The translations under genes and the position numbers were made by a program. Under the pieces are notes generated by a model. It was given only the letters and a program-made list of their open reading frames with translations, made no database searches and was not told the DNA's origin. Shown piece after piece: positions 9,686 to 17,919 of a DNA stretch of 64,000 nucleotides (position 1 is its first letter; each line of letters begins with the position of its first letter). The DNA lies in assembly GCA_001464575.1 (NCBI GenBank), contig LNFE01000096.1, positions 1 through 64,000 of the forward strand, given 5' to 3'. This stretch comes from Acidobacteria bacterium Ga0077553. Its GTDB lineage: Bacteria; Acidobacteriota; Terriglobia; Bryobacterales; Bryobacteraceae.

Positions 9686-10976
9686 CCTCCCAACAGTGGA
9701 TCTTGCTTGCCGTCGTTCTTGCCCCGGGCGCGATCTTCCTCGGCTTGTCACTTCTCTGGCTCCTGGGCTGGGACGCTCCCGAGAGGTTTCTGAGCCGAGT
9801 TACCGGGCTTGCTTACTCCCTGTCCACCGCCGCGGTAGCGTGGCTCATCTGGTGCTTGGTCATCAGTGGGGATCAGCCAATCGTGGTCTCCCTTGGCAAC
9901 TGGTTTGCCGTCCATGAATATCAGTTTCCGCTCGTCCTTCTCGGTGATCACCTCTCGCTCCCCTTCTTAGCTCTCACCGTCGTCCTGGCTACGCTCGCTT
10001 CTTCATCCTGCTCCACCTGTTCGCCTTCGGCGCCATGGTCATCTTTTCCGCCGGCTCGTTTGATCTCCTCATCGGCGGCTGGGAGCTAGTTGGCATCACC
10101 TCTGTTCTTCTCATTTCGTTTTTTCATTTCCGCTCCGGACCCGTCGAGAACGCGCTCCGCGTCTTCATCGTCTACCGGGCCTGCGACCTCGGCTTGATCA
10201 CGGCCGCCTTCGTCCTCCACCATGTCGGCCATGTCTCCACCTTCGCAAACGGCATGCCACCAGTGGCCGGAGGAGTCGCCACCCTTGTCGGCTTGTTGTT
10301 GTTGCTATCGGCTGCCGGCAAGTCGGCTCAGGTTCCGTTCTCCGGCTGGCTTCCCCGCGCCATGGAGGGCCCCACTCCATCCAGCGCAATTTTCTATGGC
10401 GCCATCTCGGTCCATGCGGGGGCTTACCTTCTTCTCCGCGCGCAGCCGATCCTTTTGGGTTCGCCGGTCGCGTCCGCCGCGGTCATCGGCACGGGGCTGC
10501 TGACCGCCGTCCTCGGCACCATCGTCGGCCGCGCTTGCTCCGACGCGAAGACCTCGCTCGCCTACGCGTCCCTGGCCCAAGTCGGTGTCATCTTCATAGA
10601 AATCGGCGCCGGCCTCACGTGGCTCCCGGTCATGCACATTCTCGGCCATGCCATGGTTCGCACGCTCCAGTTCCTCCGCGCGCCCTCCACGCTTCATGAC
10701 TTCCATCAGGTCCACGCCGCCGCCGGGGGACAGCTGGAGCAAACCGGAAAGCACCTCGAAACCATCTTCCCCCCGCCCCTCCGGCTCTGGCTGTACCGCC
10801 TGACCATTGATCGCGGCCACCTCGATACGCTGCTTGAACGAGTGATGATCCAGCCGCTTTTGCGCCTTTCGCTTCTCCTCGGTCGCTTCGACCGGCTCGG
10901 CCTTGCCACTCGCGCTCCGTCCCCCGAGATACGCCACATCGAACCGCTCGCCAAACAAGGTGTCATCAATGGCTGA
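9682..10976 (+). pseudogene. dabB: DabB-like proton-translocating (NuoL-type) subunit, interrupted by frameshift/deletion near 9990-10005
   Basis: N-terminal part in frame of 9628-10089 and C-terminal part in frame of 10035-10976; reading shifts at GTCCTGGCTACGCTCGC (LTVVLA | GYARFFILLHLFAFGAMVIF). Confidence 0.72.
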
Positions 10977-12429
10977 TCTCTCGTTCCCCCTCATCACTGC
11001 TGCGGTCGTGATTCCCTTGGCCGGTGCGGCGGTGGTGCTCCTCAGCAAGAGCCACAATCGCGTCGCCAGCGTCGTTGCGGCTTCCGCCGCCTCGCTCTGC
11101 TCTCTCGAGCTCTTTTGGCAAGTGCACTCCGCCGGGGGCGCTCGCCTCGTCGAACCCTGGGCCCTCGGCCTCTTTGCCGCGGACACGCTGAACGCCACCT
11201 TCCTCGTCCTGTACTCGCTGCTTACCCTCGGCATCCTCGTCCTCGCCCCCCGCCGGGATACGAACCCCTCGATGAGCGGATCCACACTGCTCGTGCTCTC
11301 AGCCACCCTGGCGGCTTATGGCGCCGATAACATGCTGCTCCTCGCCGCTGGCTGGATCGTCTCCGCTCTGCCCTTCATCGTTGGCCCGTTCAACGGCACT
11401 TGGCGGCCCCGCGTGGGCCTGGCCCTCTCCTGTGCCGCCCTCCTCGGAGCGATTGGCATAATCGGCAGTGCGGCCCTTTCCGACGGCGCCACCCAACCGT
11501 TCTCCCTCGCGGCTCTTCAGGGCCACAACTACGGCGGCTCCGCCGCCTTTGCCCTCCTCATCGCCGCCATCGTTTGCCGCAAGGGAATCTTCCCCGCGCA
11601 CGCATGGATTGAAGACGCCGCCGAAGCCGGCCCCGTTCTGCCCTTCTGCCTCTTCATCAACGGCCACCTCGGCGCGTTTATTTTAGCTCGCGTGGTCATC
11701 CCGGAGTTTCCTCTCTCCGCTCAAGGCGCCTTCCCCATCCTCTCGGATCTGGCTCTCTGCACCGCTCTCTACGCCGCTGTTCGAGCCGTGGCGGAATCGA
11801 GCGCCCGCCGGATCCTCGCCCTGCTTGTCCTGAGCCAGTCGGCCTGCATTCTCGCCGGTCTTGAAAGCGCTACCCCGGAGGGCATCACCGGCGCGCTAGT
11901 CCATTGCATTGTGGTGGCCGTCGCCACGGCCGGACTCTTTAGTGTGCTTCGGCTGATGGAGGTCCGCTTCGGCCGTTCCTTTACCGCCGATCATTATCTC
12001 GGGCTCGCCCGCTATACCCCGCGTCTCGCCGTCTTCTTCGCCGTTTGTGGCCTCGCCTTGGTTGGGCTCCCGGGCACGCTTGGCTTCTGTTCGGAGGACC
12101 TGCTCATCCATGGAACTCTCGTCAGCCATCCTCAGATCGGCCTGCTGCTCCCCGTTGCCACCGCCATGAACGCAGTCAGCCTCTTTCGGCTCTTCTCGAA
12201 GATGTTCCTCGGCGGGCGATCCACGGTGGTTCACGGGATGACGGATGCCATTCCGCGCGAACGTTGGACTCTCGCCGCTATTGCCTTCTTCATCGTGGCC
12301 GCCGGCTTAACTCCGGCCACCGTGGTTGCCTTCCGCGCCAACGCCGCGCAGGAGACCAGCCACGCGCTCGCTCCGGTTCCGGAGTCCGCTATACTCGCCG
12401 AATCATGTTCTCCCGGTGTTTGCCCCTAG
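10969..12429 (+). CDS. Second NuoL/NuoM/Mrp-like proton-conducting membrane subunit
   Basis: Multi-TM; GIFPAHAWIEDAAEAGPV, LPGTLGFCSEDLLIHG; overlaps preceding stop. Confidence 0.75.
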   Translation: MADLSFPLITAAVVIPLAGAAVVLLSKSHNRVASVVAASAASLCSLELFWQVHSAGGARLVEPWALGLFAADTLNATFLVLYSLLTLGILVLAPRRDTNPSMSGSTLLVLSATLAAYGADNMLLLAAGWIVSALPFIVGPFNGTWRPRVGLALSCAALLGAIGIIGSAALSDGATQPFSLAALQGHNYGGSAAFALLIAAIVCRKGIFPAHAWIEDAAEAGPVLPFCLFINGHLGAFILARVVIPEFPLSAQGAFPILSDLALCTALYAAVRAVAESSARRILALLVLSQSACILAGLESATPEGITGALVHCIVVAVATAGLFSVLRLMEVRFGRSFTADHYLGLARYTPRLAVFFAVCGLALVGLPGTLGFCSEDLLIHGTLVSHPQIGLLLPVATAMNAVSLFRLFSKMFLGGRSTVVHGMTDAIPRERWTLAAIAFFIVAAGLTPATVVAFRANAAQETSHALAPVPESAILAESCSPGVCP

Positions 12430-13859
12430 CTCTTCTGGTCCCGTTTTTCCTACACGCCCAGACCTCTTACGACCTCGTCATCGCCGATGGCCGCGTGATG
12501 GACCCGGAAACGCGGCTGGACGCCCCGCGGCACATCGGCATCCGCAACGGCAAGATCGCCGCTATCTCCGCCCAGCCCCTCACCGGCAAGGTCACTCTTT
12601 CCGCCGCGGGCCGCGTTGTCTCGCCCGGCTTCATCGATCTGCACTCCCACGGCCACACCAACGAGTCCAACGAGTATCAGGCGCACGACGGCGTCACCAC
12701 CGCCCTCGAACTCGAAGTGGGCGTCCCCTCCGTCGGGGCGTGGCTGAAGCAACGGGCTGGCAAGGCGATCTTGAATCACGGCGCCACGGTTTCCCACGGC
12801 GCCGACCGCACCATGGCGCTCCGCGAGTTCGCCGCCGAGGCGCCGGGATGGGTCGACTCGCCCAGCAGTTGGCGCGACCTCATGATGAAGGGCCGCTATA
12901 AATCGATCAACTCTCCCGAAGAGCTCACCGTCCTCGGCGCCACGCTCGAGCGCGGGCTCCGCGAAGGCGGCCTCGGCGTCGGCATCGCCAATCAATACTA
13001 CCCCGGGGCCACCCGCGATGAAGTCTTTCGCGTGTTCCAAATGGCGCGCCGCTGGAACGTGCCCATCTATACCCACGTCCGCTCGATGGGCGCTGACGCC
13101 ATGCAGGAGGTGATCGCCAACGCAGCCGCCACCGGCGCGTCGCTCCACATCGTCCACGTCAACTCGATGAGCCTCGGCGAACTGCCGCTCGTTCTTGACC
13201 TGATCGAATCGGCCAACAAGCGGGGTCTCGACATCACCACCGAAGCCTACCCCTACACGGCCGCCTCCACGTTCCTCGAAACCACCATGTTCGATGACGG
13301 CTGGCAGCAGCGCCTCGGTATCTCCTACGGCGAACTGCAGTGGGTTAAAACCGGCGAACGCCTCACGGAAAAGACCTTCGCGGAATACCGCAAGGAAGGC
13401 GGCGCCGTCATCATGCATTTCATGAAGCCCGAGTGGATCCAGCGCGCCATGGCCTCGCCTTTCGTCATCATCGCCTCCGACGGCATGCCGTTCGCCCCCG
13501 GAGCCCATCCCCGCAGCGCCGGCACCTTCGCCCGCGTCCTGGGCCGCTACGTTCGCGAGCAGAAGGTGCTCTCGCTGATGGACGCCCTCGGCAAGATGAC
13601 CATCATGCCTGCCCGGCGCCTCGAATCCATGGCTCCCCAGATGAAGAACAAGGGCCGCCTGCGCGTCGGCGCCGATGCTGACATCACCGTCTTCGACCCC
13701 GCGACCGTCATCGATACCGCCACCTTCGAGAAAGGCCTCAGCTTCTCGGCCGGCGTTGACCATGTGCTCGTCAACGGCGTCCCGGTCGTTCGCGACGGCA
13801 AGACGGTCCCGAACGTATTCCCCGGCCAAGCGGTCCTCGGCAACTACGGCAAGCGCTGA
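12405..13859 (+). CDS. N-acyl-D-amino-acid deacylase-like amidohydrolase (exported)
   Basis: Signal peptide, YDLVIADGRVMDPETRLDAPRHIGIRNGKIAAIS, PGFIDLHSHGH; C-terminal KGRLRVGADADITVFDPATV. Confidence 0.85.
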   Translation: MFSRCLPLALLVPFFLHAQTSYDLVIADGRVMDPETRLDAPRHIGIRNGKIAAISAQPLTGKVTLSAAGRVVSPGFIDLHSHGHTNESNEYQAHDGVTTALELEVGVPSVGAWLKQRAGKAILNHGATVSHGADRTMALREFAAEAPGWVDSPSSWRDLMMKGRYKSINSPEELTVLGATLERGLREGGLGVGIANQYYPGATRDEVFRVFQMARRWNVPIYTHVRSMGADAMQEVIANAAATGASLHIVHVNSMSLGELPLVLDLIESANKRGLDITTEAYPYTAASTFLETTMFDDGWQQRLGISYGELQWVKTGERLTEKTFAEYRKEGGAVIMHFMKPEWIQRAMASPFVIIASDGMPFAPGAHPRSAGTFARVLGRYVREQKVLSLMDALGKMTIMPARRLESMAPQMKNKGRLRVGADADITVFDPATVIDTATFEKGLSFSAGVDHVLVNGVPVVRDGKTVPNVFPGQAVLGNYGKR

Positions 13860-13895
13860 CGGGAAACGCGGCTCGATTCCGCGTCACTAAGCAGT

Positions 13896-14237
13896 ATGGA
13901 TCTCATGGGCGTAAAGGCAGACGAAGTCCGGGCCATCAACCGGACCCACGGCGGCACGAACGAAATGAACGGCAACGTCGATACGACCTTTGCCACGGCG
14001 ATGTACTACAAGACCTTCTGGCTGCGTGTCGCCGTCGTCGTTCGCGGCATCGTAAAAGGCCACCTGTTCAACGATGGGAACAAGCGCACGGGCTTTGATA
14101 CCGTCCGCCTCTTCCAAACCCGCAACACGGTGGTCACCGGCGTCTTCGATGCCACCCTGCGCGACGTCATGCGCGACATCGCCACCGGGCGCCTTTCGGA
14201 AGTCGAAGCGATTGCTGCTCGCCTGCGCGGATTCTAA
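13896..14237 (+). CDS. Doc/Fic-domain protein (death-on-curing-like)
   Basis: Fic motif HLFNDGNKRTGFDTVRLF in a 113-aa ORF; no antitoxin ORF recognised next to it. Confidence 0.7.
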   Translation: MDLMGVKADEVRAINRTHGGTNEMNGNVDTTFATAMYYKTFWLRVAVVVRGIVKGHLFNDGNKRTGFDTVRLFQTRNTVVTGVFDATLRDVMRDIATGRLSEVEAIAARLRGF

Positions 14238-14250
14238 CTATACTGGTTTG

Positions 14251-14826
14251 GTGGCTGCACTCATCGAGGCGTTGGACATCAAACGCCGTACTTATTTTGA
14301 ACTCGAAAACGTTCCTTACCTCTGTCTCGAAGCAGAGGTGAGTACGCCGACCGCCCGCGGCGGCCAGACGCTTGTGCGGCTGAAGATGCGCAATCTGATT
14401 ACCAATGGCGTCTTCGATAAGACCTTCAAGGCAGGCGACAAGTTTAAGGAGCCGGACCTGCAAACCGTCCAGGCCTCGTACTTTTACCGGGACAACGAAG
14501 GCGCTTACTTCCTCGACCAGGAAAGCTTCGAGACCATCAACTTGCCGGATGCCATTCTGGGCACCGCTCTCGATTTCCTCATCGAAGGCGCCATGATCGA
14601 TCTGCTCAAGTTCAATGGCAACCCCATCGGCCTCGAGTTGCCGCCCAGCGTGGAGCTAGCCGTCGCCTACACGGAACCAGGCGTCCGCGGCGATACGTCG
14701 AGTGGCAGCGTCACCAAACTCGCGCGCCTCGAAACCGGCCTTGAGATCAAGGTCCCGCTCTTCATCAAAGAGGGCGAAAAAGTGAAAGTTTCCACGGAAA
14801 CACGCGAATTCGGCGGCCGCGCCTAA
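14251..14826 (+). CDS. Elongation factor P paralogue with EfpL/YeiP-like loop (STPTARGGQ)
   Basis: LVRLKMRNLITNGVFDKTFKAGDKF, SYFYRDNEGAYFLDQESFETINLPD, AVAYTEPGVRGDTSSGSVTKLARLETGLEIKVPLFIKEGEKVKVSTETREFGGRA; GTG start at 14251 proposed (TTG 14248 alternative). Confidence 0.88.
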   Translation: MAALIEALDIKRRTYFELENVPYLCLEAEVSTPTARGGQTLVRLKMRNLITNGVFDKTFKAGDKFKEPDLQTVQASYFYRDNEGAYFLDQESFETINLPDAILGTALDFLIEGAMIDLLKFNGNPIGLELPPSVELAVAYTEPGVRGDTSSGSVTKLARLETGLEIKVPLFIKEGEKVKVSTETREFGGRA

Positions 14827-16223
14827 ACCATCTCGAGAATCCCGTGGCGCACAAGCTGGTCGACCACCCCTAACGCCTTTTCCCGGTCCGTCGCGGAGAG
14901 TCCGCCCACGCAGGCACCCAAAGTCTCACCCCGCGTCACCCAGCGAATCAGATCCAGAATCCCGTCGCCAACCTGCGGGTTTGCCCGCAGGCTGCCCCGC
15001 CCGCTCCGCAGCGTCCAAAGCCGCACCTTTTCGCCCAGAGCACATTCGCCCTCCATCGTGGTCCCTGCTACCACGCGAGCCCTCCGCTCCAACCAATCGT
15101 GCGCCGTTCCTGCCACCCACAACGCATCGATCTGGCTTCTGTCCATGGTCCGCCAAGGATCGCGATGGATCACCAACTGTTCCGCGTTCCCAGCCCCAAT
15201 GATCAGGATCGCAAGCCGTAACTCCTCCACCCCGCATTGACGCAGGTGGGCCACGGTCTGATGCGTCTCATCCCACCACTCGCGGCCCTTCTTCCGATGC
15301 AGATGCGCGGCATAAATGGCCGCGTCAACTTCTACGTCTACCGGCTCTCCGTAGAGCAGCGCCGTCACCCCCTCGGGCGCCGTCACCAGCTCCGCCAAGA
15401 TAAAGCCCACGCCACCCTCGGTCAGGTAGTCCTTCATCTCTCCGGCCAGCCGATGCGCCGTCTCGTCGCCACGGGCTCCGCCATGCATGAAGATCACATG
15501 CTCCTCATTCGGCCGCTTCGGCAGGAAAGGCGGTTGGGACACGATTAAGTCAAAGCGCTCCCCTGCCACGGAAGAAAACCAGTCACCCTCCCGAAACTCT
15601 ACGTTCCGAATTCCATTCAACGCAGCATTTACTTTCGCCATCGCCACGGCCCGTGGGTTAAAGTCGCTACCCACCACACGTCCGGCCGCGCGTGCCATCA
15701 GCAGCGCCAGCGCTCCGCCGCCACATCCCAGATCCAACGCCGCATCCACCCGCTGCGGCGGATAGGCCGCCCGCGCCAACAACTCCGTCGTCAGCCCCAC
15801 GCCCATCACGATGTCCAGCGTTGCGCCCGGCCGGTCCGCCAAGAGGTATAGGTCGTCCACGAGGTAGAGACGGAAGGGGCTGCGCCAACCGTCCGTCGTC
15901 TCTGTAATCAGCCCGCACTCCCGCGCGAACGCGAATCCAACTTCGCCGAGCGCCACCACCGCTTGGCGAGTATCCACCGGCTCATCTCGCGCCAACAAAC
16001 GCAGCGCATATGCCGCTGGAGTATCCGCCACCTGATACTTGAGCCGCAACCACTCGCTCGCAATGGTTGCGGGCATCCGCTCGCTCGAAAGCTCCTGCTC
16101 CCGTGCCCACGCACTCGTTAGTCCGATGGCCCGCAGCCGTGCCGCCAGAGCATCCCACTGCGCGTCTGTGCCTTGAGGAATCGAAATCATATCGTTCAAT
16201 CCTAACCGGAATTTTTCGCGCAA
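14823..16223 (-). CDS. Class I SAM-dependent methyltransferase (HemK/RsmC-like, SQPPF motif)
   Basis: ALDLGCGGGALALLMARAAGRVVGSDFNPRAVAMAKVNA ... FDLIVSQPPFLPKRP. Confidence 0.8.
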   Translation of the reverse strand: MREKFRLGLNDMISIPQGTDAQWDALAARLRAIGLTSAWAREQELSSERMPATIASEWLRLKYQVADTPAAYALRLLARDEPVDTRQAVVALGEVGFAFARECGLITETTDGWRSPFRLYLVDDLYLLADRPGATLDIVMGVGLTTELLARAAYPPQRVDAALDLGCGGGALALLMARAAGRVVGSDFNPRAVAMAKVNAALNGIRNVEFREGDWFSSVAGERFDLIVSQPPFLPKRPNEEHVIFMHGGARGDETAHRLAGEMKDYLTEGGVGFILAELVTAPEGVTALLYGEPVDVEVDAAIYAAHLHRKKGREWWDETHQTVAHLRQCGVEELRLAILIIGAGNAEQLVIHRDPWRTMDRSQIDALWVAGTAHDWLERRARVVAGTTMEGECALGEKVRLWTLRSGRGSLRANPQVGDGILDLIRWVTRGETLGACVGGLSATDREKALGVVDQLVRHGILEMV

Positions 16224-16252
16224 CTCTTTCCCCCTCTGGCCGATAATCAGCC

Positions 16253-17407
16253 ATGCTGAACTTCCAGCCCTTGTTCTTGTGCCCGCTGCTTGCCCTGTCC
16301 CTCACGAATTGCCTCTCCGCTCAACCCGCCCGGTTTGCGGAAGGCAAAGACTACGTGATGTTCAAACGGGTCCGCTTCCTGGACCAGATGGGTTTCGACC
16401 GTCCGGTCGAGGCGTTCAGCATGCTCGTACCCAGCGGTTGGAAGGCCGAAGGCGGCATCAAGTGGGGATCGGTCGGCGGTTGTCGCGGTGAGATGATCAA
16501 CAGCATCGTGACGCTGACGTCCCCCGACGGCGCCTTCAGCTTCCATGCCCTTCCCGGCCGCGCCTTTTCTTTCGCCAATGACCAGATGATGGTTCAGGCT
16601 CTCCGCGCTGGAGCCCAAGCGGGCGGCTGCGCCGTGAACCAGCCCTTCAACGCCAGTCAGTTCGTCGATGGTTACGCCCGGATGGACCTGCGCGCTCAAG
16701 CCAGCAACATCCAACCCGACGAGGCATCCATCGCGTATCTCCGGCCGATTGACCAAATGGCGAACGAAACGGCCCGCCAATACGGCAACAACTCGCAGCA
16801 GGAGTCCACGGTCGCCAAGGGCGATCTTCGTTTCCCTGACGGCTCGGAAGGTATCCTGCAGGGCACGGTTACCAATATCGTCACCCGGAAACCCGACGCT
16901 TTCTCGGGCGGGATCACCATGTTCTCCGTCACCACGGCAATCCCGTTCATGATGCGCTTCCCGGCCGGCCGTCGCGCCGAGGCGCTGAAGCTTTACCACA
17001 CCATCATGACTAGCCACCGGGTCAGCCCCATCTGGAAACAGGCCAAGGAAAGCTTCATGACGCGGCTCGGCAATATCGAACACCAGGGCCGCATGGAGCG
17101 TATCCGGCTGATGGGGGAACAAGCTCGCGCCTACGCTCGAGAGCAAAGCGCCGCCAGCGACCAGCGCATGCGCGACTGGGAGAATCGGCAAGCCGCGCAG
17201 GACCGTCAACACACCAACTTCATCCAGGCCATTCGCGAAGTCGAAACCTGGAAGGACTCTTCCGGAAGCAGCGTCGAACTCTCCTCCGGCTACAGCAACG
17301 CCTGGACGCGTGGCGACGGCAGCTACATCCTGACGAACAGCCCAAACTTCGATCCCAGTTCTGTCTTCCGCGATCAGCAGTGGAAGCCGATGCAGCGCGC
17401 TCGCTAA
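16253..17407 (+). CDS. Secreted hypothetical protein
   Basis: 384-aa ORF with signal peptide; no family recognised. Confidence 0.65.
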   Translation: MLNFQPLFLCPLLALSLTNCLSAQPARFAEGKDYVMFKRVRFLDQMGFDRPVEAFSMLVPSGWKAEGGIKWGSVGGCRGEMINSIVTLTSPDGAFSFHALPGRAFSFANDQMMVQALRAGAQAGGCAVNQPFNASQFVDGYARMDLRAQASNIQPDEASIAYLRPIDQMANETARQYGNNSQQESTVAKGDLRFPDGSEGILQGTVTNIVTRKPDAFSGGITMFSVTTAIPFMMRFPAGRRAEALKLYHTIMTSHRVSPIWKQAKESFMTRLGNIEHQGRMERIRLMGEQARAYAREQSAASDQRMRDWENRQAAQDRQHTNFIQAIREVETWKDSSGSSVELSSGYSNAWTRGDGSYILTNSPNFDPSSVFRDQQWKPMQRAR

Positions 17408-17483
17408 ACGAATGGCAACCTCCTAGCGCTGGCGCTGTGTCTGGTCCGTTTCCCGATTGATTTTCGCGGTATCTGTCAAAGTC

Positions 17484-17783
17484 ATGGGACTCAACACCAG
17501 CATCCACCCCGCGAAGAAAACGCTCGCCGCCGTCACATGGGCGGTAAACAAGGTCTACATCACCTCTACCTACGTCATCAACAAGATGGGCGGAGTCGTC
17601 GCCGTTGCCGGTGCGATTCTAGCAGCTGTCACTGCATTCACCTCTGTCACCGTCGGCAAGGCCGCCGATTGAATTCAGGACAAACTGGCCAAAGGAATTC
17701 CGATCGTCATGGGGTTCGTCGCCAGGCAACTTAGCGCGGACGAAAAATCGACCATCCGAAAAATCCTCGAAAACCTAACGTGA
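17484..17783 (+). pseudogene. Small ORF interrupted by in-frame TGA (17670-17672)
   Basis: MGLNTSIHPAKKTLAAVTWAVNKVYITSTYVINKMGGVVAVAGAILAAVTAFTSVTVGKAAD * IQDKLAKGIPIVMGFVARQLSADEKSTIRKILENLT*. Confidence 0.45.
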
Positions 17784-17919
17784 CCGCCCATCGTCGACTC
17801 GGCGGCCGGCGGTCGCCGTAGCGGAATCGACGTTGTGCCAACATTCGGCTTATCGAATGGTCCTCCAACTGCAACCAAGAATCGGTTGCCCGTGAAGGGC
17901 GTTGGAGGATTTTCGAAAC

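Noticed and set aside
17670-17672. TGA in the small ORF as a second selenocysteine codon
   Set aside because: No adjacent Cys redox motif and no compact hairpin with a G-containing loop at SECIS distance; Trp-to-stop mutation is simpler.
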